Assembly: GCF_018398875.1 (NCBI RefSeq)
Contig: NZ_JAGWDK010000007.1
Span: 1-64,000, forward strand
DNA from: Bradyrhizobium sp. sGM-13
Lineage (GTDB): Bacteria > Pseudomonadota > Alphaproteobacteria > Rhizobiales > Xanthobacteraceae
Reading direction: 5' to 3'
DNA length: 64,000 bases
Shown here: piece after piece, positions 35,357 to 45,057 of the stretch
Layout: each line of letters opens with the position of its first letter
Position numbering within the stretch: the first letter of the stretch is position 1
Notes under the pieces: generated by a model
Databases searched by the model: none
What the model was told of the DNA's origin: nothing
The model's input: the letters and a program-made list of their open reading frames with translations, nothing else
Program-made: the position numbers and the translations under genes

Positions 35357-36553
35357 ATGTCCAAAAACTTCCGCACCCTCGATGACGTCGATGTGAAGGG
35401 CAAGCGCGTGCTGCTGCGCGTCGACCTCAACGTGCCCATGGAGAACGGCCGCGTCACCGACGCGACCAGGCTCGAGCGCGTCGCGCCGACCATCACCGAA
35501 ATTTCCGACAAGGCCGGCAAGGTCATCCTGCTCGCCCATTTCGGCCGCCCGAAGGGGCGCGACGCCAAGGATTCGCTGAAGCCCGTCGCGGCAGCGCTCA
35601 GCCACGTCATCAAGAAGCCGGTTGCATTTGCCGACGACTGCATCGGCGAGGCTGCCGCCAAGGCCGTGGCTGCGATGAAAGATGGCGATATCCTCTGCCT
35701 AGAAAACACCCGTTTCCATAAAGAGGAAGAGAAAAACGATCCGGCGTTCGTAGCCGAGCTGGCAAAGCTCGGGGACATCTGGGTCAACGACGCCTTTTCG
35801 GCGGCGCACCGCGCGCACGCTACGACCGAAGGTCTTGGCCGCAAGCTGCCCGCCTATGCCGGCCGCACCATGCAGGCCGAACTCGACGCGCTTGGCAAGG
35901 CGCTGGAAGCGCCGACCAAGCCGGTTATCGCGATTATCGGCGGCGCAAAAGTCTCCACCAAAATCGATCTGCTCGAAAACCTGGTGAAGAAGGTCGATGC
36001 GCTGGTGATCGGCGGCGGCATGGCCAACACCTTCCTGCACGCGCAGGGCGTCGGCGTCGGCAAGTCGCTGGCGGAAAAAGACCTCGCCGCAACCGCGCTG
36101 CGCATCCTGGAAAAAGCCACCGCTGCGAACTGCGCCATCATCCTCCCCGTCGATGCCGTGGTCGCCTATCACTTCGCCGCCAACTCGCCCTCGCACGCCT
36201 ATGGCCTCGACGCCATTCCTGCCGACGGCATGATCCTCGATGTCGGGCCGCAATCGATCGCGCGGATTCACGCCGCGATCGACGACGCCGCGACGCTGGT
36301 CTGGAACGGCCCGCTCGGCGCATTCGAGATGACGCCGTTCGACCGCGGCACGGTGGTTGCGGCCAAGCACGCAGTGGAGCGCACCAAGGCGAAGAAGCTG
36401 ATCTCGGTTGCCGGCGGCGGCGACACGGTCGCGGCGCTGAATCAGGCCGGCGTGGCCGATGATTTTTCCTACGTATCGACGGCAGGCGGCGCGTTTCTCG
36501 AATGGATGGAAGGCAAACCGCTTCCCGGCGTCGAAGTTCTCAAACTGCGTTAG
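35357..36553 (+). CDS. pgk: phosphoglycerate kinase
   Basis: 398 residues. N-terminal domain with [19 protein letters not shown] and [13 protein letters not shown], hinge region, and C-terminal nucleotide domain with [32 protein letters not shown] and [11 protein letters not shown]. It phosphorylates 3-phosphoglycerate or makes ATP in glycolysis. The start [20 protein letters not shown] is the family's normal N-terminus. It is followed after 50 bases by the class II aldolase gene. Confidence 0.97.
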   Translation: MSKNFRTLDDVDVKGKRVLLRVDLNVPMENGRVTDATRLERVAPTITEISDKAGKVILLAHFGRPKGRDAKDSLKPVAAALSHVIKKPVAFADDCIGEAAAKAVAAMKDGDILCLENTRFHKEEEKNDPAFVAELAKLGDIWVNDAFSAAHRAHATTEGLGRKLPAYAGRTMQAELDALGKALEAPTKPVIAIIGGAKVSTKIDLLENLVKKVDALVIGGGMANTFLHAQGVGVGKSLAEKDLAATALRILEKATAANCAIILPVDAVVAYHFAANSPSHAYGLDAIPADGMILDVGPQSIARIHAAIDDAATLVWNGPLGAFEMTPFDRGTVVAAKHAVERTKAKKLISVAGGGDTVAALNQAGVADDFSYVSTAGGAFLEWMEGKPLPGVEVLKLR

Positions 36554-36603
36554 ACCGGGACCCAATGAAGCGCCCAAGGCGCGGCAAATACAGGAGAATT
36601 TGA

Positions 36604-37671
36604 ATGGCTCGCATTACCTTGCGTCAACTGCTCGATCATGCGGCAGAGCACGATTACGGGGTGCCGGCGTTCAACATCAACAACATGGAGCAGGCCCTCG
36701 CCATCATGGAGGCAGCCTCCTCGGTCGACGCGCCCGTCATTATCCAGGCCTCGCGCGGCGCGCGCGCCTACGCCAACGACGTGATGCTCAAGCACATGAT
36801 GGACGCCGTCACCGAAATCTATCCGCAGATCCCGGTCTGCGTGCATCTCGACCACGGTAACGAGCCCGCGACCTGCATGACCGCGATCCAGGCCGGCTTC
36901 ACCTCGGTCATGATGGACGGCTCGCTCAAGGCCGACGGCAAGACCCCGGGCGATTGGGACTACAATGTCGGCGTGACCAAGACAGTCACCGACATGGCCC
37001 ATCTCGGCGGCATCTCGGTGGAAGGCGAGCTCGGCGTGCTCGGTTCGCTGGAGACCGGCATGGGCGACAAGGAAGACGGCCACGGCGCCGAGGGCAAGCT
37101 GTCGCACGACCAGTTGCTCACCAACCCCGACGAGGCCGTGAAGTTCGTCAAGGAGACCAAGGTCGACGCGCTGGCGATCGCGATGGGCACCTCGCACGGC
37201 GCCTACAAGTTCACCCGCAAGCCGGACGGCGACATCCTCGCCATGAACGTGATCGAGGAAATCCATCGCAAGCTGCCGAACACGCATCTGGTGATGCACG
37301 GCTCGTCCTCGGTGCCGCAGGACCTGCAGGAAATCATCAATGCCAATGGCGGCAAGATGAAGCCAACCTGGGGTGTGCCGGTTTCGGAGATTCAGCGCGG
37401 CATCAAGAACGGCGTGCGCAAGATCAACATCGATACCGACAACCGCATGGCGATGACCGGGCAGATCCGCAAAGTCTTCAAGGACAATCCGGAAGAGTTC
37501 GACCCGCGCAAATACCTCAAGCCCGCGATGGAAGCGATGGCCAAGCTGTGCAAGCAGCGGCTGCAGGAATTCAATACCGCAGGGCAAGCCAGCAAGATCA
37601 AGAAGGTGCTGACGACGGCCGAAATGGCCAAGCGGTACGGCAAGGGTGAGCTGGACCCCAAGGTCGCCTGA
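36604..37671 (+). CDS. fba: fructose-bisphosphate aldolase, class II (Calvin-cycle subtype)
   Basis: 355 residues. Zinc and catalytic motifs: [53 protein letters not shown] and [11 protein letters not shown]. Length and the long [11 protein letters not shown] loop match the CbbA/Calvin-cycle branch (TIGR01521). It cleaves or makes fructose-1,6- and sedoheptulose-1,7-bisphosphate. AGGAGAATTTGAATG gives a strong start. A class I aldolase of unrelated fold follows directly. Confidence 0.95.
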   Translation: MARITLRQLLDHAAEHDYGVPAFNINNMEQALAIMEAASSVDAPVIIQASRGARAYANDVMLKHMMDAVTEIYPQIPVCVHLDHGNEPATCMTAIQAGFTSVMMDGSLKADGKTPGDWDYNVGVTKTVTDMAHLGGISVEGELGVLGSLETGMGDKEDGHGAEGKLSHDQLLTNPDEAVKFVKETKVDALAIAMGTSHGAYKFTRKPDGDILAMNVIEEIHRKLPNTHLVMHGSSSVPQDLQEIINANGGKMKPTWGVPVSEIQRGIKNGVRKINIDTDNRMAMTGQIRKVFKDNPEEFDPRKYLKPAMEAMAKLCKQRLQEFNTAGQASKIKKVLTTAEMAKRYGKGELDPKVA

Positions 37672-37797
37672 CAAGATCGCCTGAGCGGCCCCCCGCGCCT
37701 TGCAAACACCCAGGGTGCGACGAACGTTTTCTAGGCAATTGCCCGAGAACCGCCTATTTTGGTGCGCAAGGGCATGATGTTTTCGGAGAACGTTCCC

Positions 37798-38823
37798 ATG
37801 AATCTTGCTGACCTCAACAAGGTTGCCCTCGCCATGGTCACCCCAGGCAAGGGCATTCTCGCTGCCGACGAATCCTCGGGCACGATCAAGAAGCGTTTTG
37901 ACGCCATCAAGGTCGAATCCACGGAGGAGAATCGCCGCGACTACCGTGAAATGCTGTTCCGCTCCACCGAGGCGATGAGCAAGTACGTCTCGGGCGTCAT
38001 CCTCTACGACGAAACTATCTGGCAGAACGCCAAGGACGGCACACCGCTGGTCAAGCTGATCGAGCAGTCCGGCGCCATCCCCGGCATCAAGGTCGATGAA
38101 GGAACGCAAGCGCTGCCGCAATGTCCGGGCGAACTGGTGACCGTCGGCCTCGACAAGCTCGCCGAGCGCCTGAAAAAATACTACGAGCGCGGCGCGCGCT
38201 TCGCCAAGTGGCGTGCAGTGATCGATATCGGCAGCGGCATTCCCACACAGACGGCGATCCACGTCAACGCGCATGCGCTGGCGCGCTACGCCGCGCTGTG
38301 CCAGGCGGCGCAGATCGTGCCGATCGTCGAACCGGAAGTGTTGATGGACGGCGATCACGATATCGAGCGCTGCTACGATGTGACCCAGCGTGTGCTGAAC
38401 AAGACATTCCAGGAATTGCGGGTCCAGCGTGTCGAGCTCGAGGGCATGGTGCTGAAGCCCAACATGGCCATCTCGGGCAAGAAGTGTCCGAAGCAGGCTT
38501 CCGTCGAGGAAGTCGCGGAGAAAACCGTCCGTCTCCTGAAGGCGTGCGTTCCCGCGGCCGTGCCCGGCATCGCCTTCCTCTCCGGCGGACAATCCGATGA
38601 GGAAGCGACCGCGCATCTGAATGCCATGAACCGGATCGGCGGCCTGCCCTGGCGGCTGACCTTCTCCTATGGCCGGGCGCTGCAGGCGGCGCCGCAGAAG
38701 GCGTGGTCGGGTAAGGCCGAGAACGTCGCCGCGGGCCAGCGCGCGTTCACACACCGTGCGCGGATGAACGCGCTGGCGAGCAAAGGCGAGTGGGACACCG
38801 GCCAGGAAAAGAAGGTCGCCTAG
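37798..38823 (+). CDS. fructose-bisphosphate aldolase, class I
   Basis: 341 residues. Schiff-base class I aldolase: GKGILAADESSGTIKKRFD, SGVILYDETIWQ, IVEPEVLMDGDHDIERCYDV, and the active Lys in GMVLKPNMAISGKKC; GIAFLSGGQSDEEATAHLNA near the end. It makes the same reaction as the preceding class II enzyme without metal. The conserved C-terminal Tyr of animal enzymes is not seen. It has its own 126-base upstream gap and may be separately regulated. The thiE-like gene starts two bases after its stop. Confidence 0.95.
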   Translation: MNLADLNKVALAMVTPGKGILAADESSGTIKKRFDAIKVESTEENRRDYREMLFRSTEAMSKYVSGVILYDETIWQNAKDGTPLVKLIEQSGAIPGIKVDEGTQALPQCPGELVTVGLDKLAERLKKYYERGARFAKWRAVIDIGSGIPTQTAIHVNAHALARYAALCQAAQIVPIVEPEVLMDGDHDIERCYDVTQRVLNKTFQELRVQRVELEGMVLKPNMAISGKKCPKQASVEEVAEKTVRLLKACVPAAVPGIAFLSGGQSDEEATAHLNAMNRIGGLPWRLTFSYGRALQAAPQKAWSGKAENVAAGQRAFTHRARMNALASKGEWDTGQEKKVA

Positions 38824-38825
38824 AC

Positions 38826-39536
38826 TTGTCCAACAAACCCGTTCCGCCGCGCCCGGCGCCGCGCCTCTATCTCGCGACGCCCGAGGTGGACGATCCATCG
38901 CAGCTCGCAAACCAGCTTCCGGAGCTGTTGGCCGCGGCCGACGTCGCGGCGGTGCTGCTGCGGCTGAAGCAGACCGACCAGCGCACGATGATCGCGCGCG
39001 TGAAAGCACTTGCGCCCGCGATCCAGAATAGCGGCGCGGCGCTGTTGCTCGACGGCCATGTCGAACTGGTGGCGCGTGCCGGCGCCGACGGTGCGCATCT
39101 GACCGGCCTCGCCGCGCTGGAAGATGCCTGGCCGTCGCTGAAGCCGGACCGCATCGCCGGCATCGGCGGCCTTGCCACGCGGCACGATTCGATGGCCGCG
39201 GGCGAAGCGGGCGCCGACTACGTGCTGTTCGGCGAGCCCGATGCCAAGGGCCAGCGACCATCGACTGAAGCGATTGCCGAGCGGCTGCAATGGTGGGATG
39301 AACTGTTCGAGCCGCCCTGCGTCGGCTTTGCCGCCTCGCGCGAGGAGCTTCTCGAATTTGCGGCTGCCGGCGCCGATTTCGTGCTGGTGGGCGATTTCAT
39401 CTGGGCCGACCCGCGCGGCGCCAAGGCGGCACTGATCGACGCCGCGCAGGCAATCGCGCAAGCGTACGAAGCCGCGTTCGGAAAAACCAAAGCTGGTACC
39501 GATAAGTCCGGCACGGATAAGGCCGGGCACGGATAA
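38826..39536 (+). CDS. thiamine phosphate synthase-like protein
   Basis: 236 residues, TIM-barrel of the ThiE/TenI family: PRLYLATPEVDDPSQ at the start, ALLLDGHVELVARAGADGAH, IAGIGGLATRHDSMAAGEAG and GADYVLFGEPDA, with FVLVGDFIWADPRGAKAAL near the end. The family joins HMP-PP and thiazole phosphate, or acts on thiazole (TenI). Key phosphate motifs are loosely matched, so the exact reaction is uncertain. The start is a TTG two bases after the aldolase stop; an ATG at 38790 inside the aldolase is less likely. Confidence 0.82.
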   Translation: MSNKPVPPRPAPRLYLATPEVDDPSQLANQLPELLAAADVAAVLLRLKQTDQRTMIARVKALAPAIQNSGAALLLDGHVELVARAGADGAHLTGLAALEDAWPSLKPDRIAGIGGLATRHDSMAAGEAGADYVLFGEPDAKGQRPSTEAIAERLQWWDELFEPPCVGFAASREELLEFAAAGADFVLVGDFIWADPRGAKAALIDAAQAIAQAYEAAFGKTKAGTDKSGTDKAGHG

Positions 39537-39545
39537 CGCCGGACA

Positions 39546-40661
39546 ATGAAACTCCTGCGTCCCATATCGCTGCTTGCGGGCCTCGTGATGACGATGGCCG
39601 GCGCCTCCGCGCAGATCTCGCTGACGCCGCCTGCCGCGCAGCCGCCTGCCGCGCAACCGCCCGCCAGCCCGCCGCCGGCGAAAAAGGAAGCGCCGCCCAA
39701 GCCAAAAGCGCCGCCCGCTGCGAAGCAGCCCCCCGCCGCGCCGCCGAAGCCGGCGGCAGCGCCCAAACCGGCGGCAACGCCCACGCCGGCCCCCTCGCCG
39801 ACGACGGCCTTCGAGGATCCCAACGTCGATCTCGTCTACGGCGCCTATCAGCGCGGCATGTACAAGACGGCGTTCGATCTCGCGACGACGCGCGCGCAAT
39901 ATAACGGCGACCCAAAGGCGATGACGATGCTGGGCGAGCTCTACGCCAACGGGCTCGGCATCAAGCGCGACTATGGGAAGGCTGCCGATTGGTACCAGCG
40001 TGCGGCCGATGCCGGCGACCGCGAGGCCATGTTCGCGCTCGCCATGATGCGGCTGTCCGGCCGCGGCGGGCCGACCAATCGGGAACAGGCCGTCAAGCTC
40101 CTGGCCTCCGCGGCCAAGCTCGGCAACCCGAAGGCGGCCTACAACCTCGCGCTGCTCTACCTCGACGGCAACACGCTGCCGCAGGATGTCCGGCGCGCTG
40201 CCGAACTGCTGCGCGTCGCAGCCGACGCAGGCAGTCCGGAAGCACAATACGCGTTAGCTACCTTCTACAAGGAAGGCACCGGCGTGCCGAAGGACATCGA
40301 CAAGGCGGTGCGGCTGCTTCAGGCGGCATCGCTGGCCGACAATGTCGACGCCGAGGTCGAATATGCGATTGCGCTCTACAACGGCACCGGCACGCCGAAG
40401 AACCAGGCCGCGGCGGTCGCGCTGCTGCGCAAGGCGGCGCGGCAGAACTCGCCGATCGCGCAGAACCGGCTCGCCCGCGTGCTGGTCACCGGACAGGGCG
40501 CGCCGATGGACAAGATCGAGGGTTTCAAGTGGCACATTGTCGCCAAGACCGCCGGCAAGGGCGACCCCGAGCTGGACGAAAGGTTCTCCGAGATCAGTCC
40601 CGAAGATCGCGCCAAGGCCCAGGAAGCTGCGAAAAAATGGATCGGCACCGCCAGTAAATGA
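39546..40661 (+). CDS. Sel1-repeat (TPR-like) exported protein
   Basis: 371 residues. Signal peptide (LLRPISLLAGLVMTMAGASA), then a Pro/Ala/Lys-rich linker of about 65 residues, then six or so Sel1 repeats of 36 residues (AMTMLGELYANGLGIKRDYG, AMFALAMMRLSGRGGPTNRE, AAYNLALLYLDGNTLPQDVR). It is probably a periplasmic or cell-envelope adaptor; no enzyme motif. It starts nine bases after the thiE-like stop and is probably co-transcribed. Confidence 0.9.
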   Translation: MKLLRPISLLAGLVMTMAGASAQISLTPPAAQPPAAQPPASPPPAKKEAPPKPKAPPAAKQPPAAPPKPAAAPKPAATPTPAPSPTTAFEDPNVDLVYGAYQRGMYKTAFDLATTRAQYNGDPKAMTMLGELYANGLGIKRDYGKAADWYQRAADAGDREAMFALAMMRLSGRGGPTNREQAVKLLASAAKLGNPKAAYNLALLYLDGNTLPQDVRRAAELLRVAADAGSPEAQYALATFYKEGTGVPKDIDKAVRLLQAASLADNVDAEVEYAIALYNGTGTPKNQAAAVALLRKAARQNSPIAQNRLARVLVTGQGAPMDKIEGFKWHIVAKTAGKGDPELDERFSEISPEDRAKAQEAAKKWIGTASK

Positions 40662-40689
40662 CGCCTTGACGGCGGCGGCTCCAGAGGGC

Positions 40690-40835
40690 ACCCATGCCTT
40701 TCCCGTCATCCCGAGGGTGCTCGCTATGCGAGCCTCGAAGGATGAACGATCCCGCCGGTGGCCGTCCCTTTAAGACGCGTCCCGCGCTCCCAGCAACATC
40801 GGCGTAGCCGTTGTGCGGGGATGACGGAACAAGAC
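40690..40835. repeat. degenerate palindromic intergenic repeat
   Basis: TTTCCCGTCATCCCGAGG at the left and TTGTGCGGGGATGACGGAAC at the right, with GGTGCTCGCTATGCGAGCCT as an internal hairpin. It is of the REP kind but not matched elsewhere in the window. Confidence 0.5.
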
Positions 40836-40880
40836 CCAGTCCGCCACTCACAATCATCGCGCCAACGAAACCTGTTCATC

Positions 40881-41675
40881 ATGCTCTACTCTGCTCTTAT
40901 CAACGTCATGGTGAAAGCCGCGCGCCGCGCCGGCCGCAGCCTCAAGCGCGACCTCGGCGAAATTGAGCATCTGCAGGTGTCGCTGAAGGGGCCGGCGAAC
41001 TTCGTTACCAAGGCCGACAAGCGCGCCGAGGAAATGCTGTACGAGGATCTCGCCAAGGCACGTCCCGGCTACGGCTTCATCGGCGAGGAAGGCGGCACGC
41101 GCGAGGGCGCCGACAAGACCCACACCTGGATCGTCGATCCGCTCGACGGCACCACCAACTTCCTGCACGGCATTCCGCAATTCGCGATCTCGATCGGCTT
41201 GCGGCGCGAAGACACCGTCATCGCCGGCGTGATCTACAATCCCGCCAATGACGAGCTGTACATCGCGGAGCGCGGCAAGGGCGCGTTCCTCAACGACCAG
41301 CGGCTGCGCGTCGCCGGCCGCCGCCAGCTCAACGAATGCGTGGTCGCTTGCGGCCTGCCGCATATCGGCCGCGGCGACCATGCGCTGGCAAACCGCGAGA
41401 TGGCCGCGCTGCAGAACAAGGTCGCCGGCTTCCGCCGCTTCGGCGCCGCCTCGCTCGACCTCGCCTTCGTCGCCGCCGGCCGTCTCGACGGTTACTGGGA
41501 GCGCAACCTGGCGCCGTGGGATATCGCAGCGGGGCAGATCATGGTGCGGGAGGCAGGCGGCACGATCTCTGATATTGGCGGCAATGACGATGCGCTGAAG
41601 ACCGGGCACGTGGTCTGCGGCAACGAGTTCGTGCACGGGGAGCTGGTGAAGATATTGGGGCCGCTGGGAAAATAG
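40881..41675 (+). CDS. suhB: inositol monophosphatase family protein (SuhB-like)
   Basis: 264 residues. Metal-binding motifs FIGEEGG (about 67-73), DPLDGTTNFLHGIPQ (about 88-102) and APWDIAAGQIMVREAGG (about 214-230) are intact. The N-terminal helix SALINVMVKAARRAGRSLKR and FVTKADKRAEEML complete the family pattern. It dephosphorylates myo-inositol phosphate; SuhB also aids rRNA transcription in E. coli. A 9-bp GC hairpin follows the stop. Confidence 0.93.
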   Translation: MLYSALINVMVKAARRAGRSLKRDLGEIEHLQVSLKGPANFVTKADKRAEEMLYEDLAKARPGYGFIGEEGGTREGADKTHTWIVDPLDGTTNFLHGIPQFAISIGLRREDTVIAGVIYNPANDELYIAERGKGAFLNDQRLRVAGRRQLNECVVACGLPHIGRGDHALANREMAALQNKVAGFRRFGAASLDLAFVAAGRLDGYWERNLAPWDIAAGQIMVREAGGTISDIGGNDDALKTGHVVCGNEFVHGELVKILGPLGK

Positions 41676-41705
41676 GGCGACGGCTCCAAGCCACGCGCCG
41701 TCGCC
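41676..41705 (+). terminator. hairpin after suhB-like gene
   Basis: A perfect 9-bp stem GGCGACGGC / GCCGTCGCC with a 12-base loop starting one base after the stop. No T-run follows, so intrinsic termination is only possible. Confidence 0.5.
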
Positions 41706-41960
41706 TCATCCGCGATCGGGTGATACAGCCTTCCGGAAGCGGTGGAAGCACACCGAGGAGCCTCGGCGCTCCCAGCCAAAATATTGAAAACAACCCCATG
41801 CATAGTAGCCGGCACTCGTCGAGTGCCGAAGTCGACATTTGACACGTCGGGCAAATCAGCGAGACAAGACCATCATCCACCGAAGGTAGCGATTGTAACA
41901 AGTCGTGCGGGGACCATAGGTCGCCGGCAGGTCGCGCCATGGCGCACCTGAACGCAGGAC

Positions 41961-42074
41961 TCAAACGATGCCATCGAGCACGCGGTGGTCATCTACTCGC
42001 CGAACGCCGCGCGGCTTGTTCGGCAACATCGGCTTAATGGCGGTCCACTCATGTTCGCTGAATTCGTAGCGCAT
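41961..42074 (-). pseudogene. IS5-family transposase, N-terminal remnant
   Basis: A 37-codon frame beginning MRYEFSEHEWTAIKPMLPNK followed by PRGVRRVDDHRVLDGIV, then a stop. This is the highly recognisable N-terminus of IS5-family (IS1031/IS427-like) transposases, which normally continue with FWVLRSGAPWRDLP. Everything after about residue 37 is lost. It marks an old insertion site at the left edge of the accessory stretch. Confidence 0.75.
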
Positions 42075-42156
42075 GATTCGAGGCTCCGGTTTCGAAGCTT
42101 GAATGACATCCAAGGTAGCGCCATCAATCCGCACCGGCCCCTAGCGAAGCCGCTAA

Positions 42157-42253
42157 TGCTCTGAATCTACTTCCGCTTTCGGAGGCATAGCCGACATGGC
42201 CGGACTTGCCGCCGGGTCGCCCGTGTAGCGATTTGACCCGGTAAGGACATGCC
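42157..42253. repeat. 97-bp dispersed repeat, copy 1
   Basis: Begins ATGCTCTGAATCTACTTCCG and ends GGACATGC, with CCGACATGGCCGGACTTGCC in the centre. It aligns without gaps to 51416-51512, about 85 of 97 positions identical by eye, same orientation. Confidence 0.8.
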
Positions 42254-42337
42254 GGCCCTCTCTTACCCGTATCGCCGGTGCGTGGTAACATCCGGGGTGC
42301 TCCACCGATGTATCAGTCCGTCGCTTGGGACAAACGA

Positions 42338-42847
42338 ATGACTTTGCGAGCAATTTTCGCCGAATGCGCTATTGCAGCTTCTGGATCGTTCATGATGACA
42401 GTCGACGCGCTTGGTCAGAAGCAAACGCTGAGAGATCAACTGGTTGGTACATGGACGCTGCTCTCGTGGGAGCAAAAGAAAGGCGACGGCACCAAGATCG
42501 AGCGTTATGGGGCCGCTCCGAAGGGCATCGCGTTTTTTGATGCGGGTGGGCGATACATCATTACGGTGATGCGCTCAGATCGGGCCAAATACGCGAGCAA
42601 TACCCTGTGGCAGGGCACACCTGAGGAGAACAAGGAAACTGCCGACGGCACGATAACCTACTTCGGAACGTATTCAGCAAACGAGGCAGATAGCAGCATC
42701 GCAATCCACGTCGAAGGCAGTTCCTTTCCAAACTGGAATGGTACCGAACAGAAGCGCTTTGTCGCGATTGCGGGAGACCTACTGACGCTGACCGTTCGTC
42801 CTCCGGCGGGAGATGTAGTCGACGTAATTTGGAAACGAGCGAAATGA
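42338..42847 (+). CDS. lipocalin-like domain protein, probably exported
   Basis: 169 residues from ATG 42338. A short hydrophobic N-terminus (AIFAECAIAASGSFMMTV) may be a signal. The body matches the bacterial lipocalin-like domain: LRDQLVGTWTLLSWEQKKGD, GIAFFDAGGRYIITVMRSDR, GTITYFGTYSANEADSSIAI, EQKRFVAIAGDLLTLTVRPP. Function unknown, ligand binding likely. The frame extends upstream to 42278, so the true start is uncertain. It is isolated, flanked by repeats and by the membrane CNMP-domain gene. Confidence 0.8.
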   Translation: MTLRAIFAECAIAASGSFMMTVDALGQKQTLRDQLVGTWTLLSWEQKKGDGTKIERYGAAPKGIAFFDAGGRYIITVMRSDRAKYASNTLWQGTPEENKETADGTITYFGTYSANEADSSIAIHVEGSSFPNWNGTEQKRFVAIAGDLLTLTVRPPAGDVVDVIWKRAK

Positions 42848-43032
42848 TTGAGCCGTCCACACATGGCCCTTAGCCGAAGATCATTGGCCGTCGGCTCGTG
42901 GGGGTAGACCGGACGTAGCTCAGTGCGACCTTCAACGCCGGCTTTTGACCCATCTCGGAAGTCGGGCGGCCAAGTTTGCTGCGCTACGATAAAGTCACTT
43001 CCGGTAAGCTGGCCTCACCGGCTCCAAAGGAT

Positions 43033-43821
43033 ATGTCCATCATGCTGGACCGCATTCTCGATGCAGCAACCGACAACCTCAGGTTCGCGAAGATTCTGGT
43101 CCAAATGGGTCTCGATCCGAACAACGTGACCTCGGACGCCATCTTCAACCGCCTGCTGGAAATCTTTCTGCACAACATCACGCTTGCCAATATGTTCGCC
43201 CTGGTCGGCGCGATCTTCTTTGTCGCTACATTGCTGACGCACACGATGGTGCCGCTGCGGGTCGCGAACATGATCGGTTGCGCATTCTTCGCCATCTTCG
43301 GTGCGCTCACCGGAGCCGTCACGATCTTTCTTCTTTATCTCCTGATGATTCCCATCAATGCCTACCGTCTCCGTCAAATGCTCGCGCTGGTGAAGAAGGC
43401 GCGCACCGCAACACAGGGCGACATGTCGATGGAGTGGCTCAAGCCGTTCATGACCGACCGCAAGCATCGCAAGGGCGATATCTTGATGAAGAAGGGTGAC
43501 GCAGCCAACGAAATGCTGCTGACCGTTACCGGCAAATTCCGGGTCATCGAAATCAACGTCGAACTTCCGCCGGGGCGTTTGATGGGCGAGCTTGGTTTCC
43601 TCACGCTCGACAACCGCCGGACCGCGACGATCGAATGTATCGAGGATGGCCGCGTCCTGACTATCAGCTATGAAAAGCTGCTCGAGATCTACTTCCAAAA
43701 CCCGCAGTTCGGCTATTACTTCCTTGTCTTGACCAGCCAGCGCCTGCTGGAAAATCTCGCGCGGGCCGAAGCCATCATCGCGCAGAACAAGATCGCGCCG
43801 CAGACGCCTTTCGCCAACTGA
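43033..43821 (+). CDS. membrane protein with C-terminal cyclic-nucleotide-binding domain
   Basis: 262 residues. Two transmembrane segments (about 50-72, ANMFALVGAIFFVATLLTH; 80-110, IGCAFFAIFGALTGAVTIFL), a linker, then a CNMP-type beta-roll (about 150-245): HRKGDILMKKGDAANEMLLT, PPGRLMGELGFLTLDNRRTA and ECIEDGRVLTISYEKLLEIY. No HTH follows, so it is not a transcription factor; the layout recalls Popeye-type proteins. AAAGGA precedes two nearby ATGs (43033, 43042). Confidence 0.82.
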   Translation: MSIMLDRILDAATDNLRFAKILVQMGLDPNNVTSDAIFNRLLEIFLHNITLANMFALVGAIFFVATLLTHTMVPLRVANMIGCAFFAIFGALTGAVTIFLLYLLMIPINAYRLRQMLALVKKARTATQGDMSMEWLKPFMTDRKHRKGDILMKKGDAANEMLLTVTGKFRVIEINVELPPGRLMGELGFLTLDNRRTATIECIEDGRVLTISYEKLLEIYFQNPQFGYYFLVLTSQRLLENLARAEAIIAQNKIAPQTPFAN

Positions 43822-44614
43822 CAGCGGTCCGAGGAGATTGATCCCGGCCGTCGCCTGCTCCGCCGCCGTCCTAATTCCCACTGGCTTCGCGCGCACGGCG
43901 CAGAACTCTTTTGGGATCTTTCCAAACGGATCGAGCGCCAGATTGGTGAGCAGATTGGCAACAGTCCTCCCGCTCATCCTTCGCTTGGCAGTGCTTGAAG
44001 TACCGATCATTGCACGCTGCCTGCGGCCATCGTCTCTAAAGCGAAGCCGAAAACAAGAGCGTCTTGCTGCAGTGCCTGAGTCCGCTTGTGGCACATGGCG
44101 TCGTTTCGCTGCTAGGCAGTAGCACGTCGGCTATCGGGGCATAGCGGACTCTGGCGTGGCGTCAGCCCGGCAAATTTGTGAGTGCATGGACTGGATGCAT
44201 CGGCCCCGCCTGCGCCAAGAGTTCTGTGCGTCAAGTTCGGCAAAATCGATCATGGGGTCCGGCCGAGCCATCCCCTCGGAGCCGCCGTCGCTCGCCTCAC
44301 CCAGAAGCGCAGCGGGCGAGCGGCGGCGGAGAGGGGTGGCGTGAGAGGCGGGGGAACAATCGCGATGCAGCTCGCGCGCATGGCGAGGTCTTTCGTGACC
44401 TGCTTGCACGTTTGTCCAGGTTTCGGGCCTCATCGATCCCACGTGGCTCGTCGAGATCGAAGCCGATTGCATCGTCGAATAGGCGAAGCCGTACTCCTCG
44501 CCATTCCTGAAAATCGGCCTCGATACGTTTTGACGAACAACGGGGGAGCGGGGCTGCCCCCTCCGCTGATGACGGAGTCGTCGTTGCGGTCCGCGTGACG
44601 ATGCTCGCATGCAA
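43822..44614. other. gene-free stretch containing the first 145-bp repeat copy
   Basis: About 790 bases with no convincing gene. It contains repeat copy A (44089-44219). Open frames at 44180-44610 on both strands have no ribosome sites or recognisable domains. Some may be decayed coding sequence. Confidence 0.45.
44089..44219. repeat. 145-bp dispersed repeat, copy A (3' end truncated)
   Basis: Starts TGGCACATGGCGTCGTTTCG and runs through CTATCGGGGCATAGCGGACT, GTCAGCCCGGCAAATTTGTG to CTGCGCCAAG. It matches 45058-45202 and 58659-58803 over about 131 bases, then diverges. Confidence 0.82.
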
Positions 44615-44860
44615 CTATGCGGCGCGGGTTTCGCCTTTTCTCGATCGGGCGACCTTTGCCTTTTTAGCGGATTTCGTCGCAACCAATCTCGTGTCGGTGG
44701 GCGCTGCAGCGGCAGCGTTGCTGCCTGAGCCTTCAACTGATGTCGTGAGAATTTCGCGTTGAGCATTGAGCCAATACATGTCCGCCTGGCCCTCGGGTTG
44801 GCCATCGGCGATCCAGAGGTGGTAGGCACGTTCGCGAATGGCCTCTTCCAGATTTTGCAT
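44615..44860 (-). CDS. DUF2934 domain-containing protein
   Basis: 81 residues. The DUF2934 core is at the N-terminus: MQNLEEAIRERAYHLWIADG followed by QPEGQADMYWLNAQREIL, the classic ...RAYxLWexxGrPeGxdxxHWxxAE pattern. An Ala-rich linker and a Lys/Arg-rich tail (SAKKAKVARSRKGE) follow. Function unknown. Its short length and intact core suggest a real gene even in this repeat-rich region. Confidence 0.85.
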   Translation of the reverse strand: MQNLEEAIRERAYHLWIADGQPEGQADMYWLNAQREILTTSVEGSGSNAAAAAPTDTRLVATKSAKKAKVARSRKGETRAA

Positions 44861-45057
44861 GGGATTCTCCTCTCATGATGCGCCCAGCCCCGGCGGGAAA
44901 AGTTTTGCTCCCGTAAGGTTAACGAATTCTTAATCGCTGGCGTCGGTTGGATTGCCTGGTCGGATTGCGATCAGCAGGTATCCTTTGAAGGCGCGTCAAG
45001 ATCGGCGCGCCGGGTGAGGGACGAGCTTGCCGACGCTTCGGCAGCGGTTTAGTCCTA

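Larger units (their letters stand above)
41706..42337. other. gene-free stretch with insertion relics
   Basis: Holds the IS5-family transposase remnant (41961-42074) and the first copy of the 97-bp repeat (42157-42253). Around 41775-41870 lies a sequence with CAACCCCATGCATAGTAG and GACACGTCGGGCAAATCAG, which I recall as a common intergenic fragment in Bradyrhizobium. No intact gene. Confidence 0.55.

Noticed and set aside
38700..38830. TPP riboswitch ahead of the thiE-like gene
   Set aside because: The gene begins two bases after the aldolase stop, so there is no leader. No CTGAGA or ACCTGA-type core was seen.
36550..39261. A 900-codon open frame on the minus strand across the aldolase genes
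   Set aside because: It is exactly antisense to fba class II, fba class I and the thiE-like gene, all strongly conserved. High GC and codon bias create such antisense frames. No domain or start site supports it.
31926..41675. A Calvin-cycle (cbb) operon
   Set aside because: tkt, gap, pgk and a CbbA-type aldolase are present, but no RuBisCO, phosphoribulokinase, CbbR or cbb fructose-bisphosphatase gene is in the window. The genes may serve general carbon metabolism.
44178..44614. Open frames on both strands between repeat copy A and the DUF2934 gene
   Set aside because: Composition is Arg/Ser-rich in both directions, with no ribosome sites and no family resemblance. Possibly decayed DNA, but not supportable as a gene.
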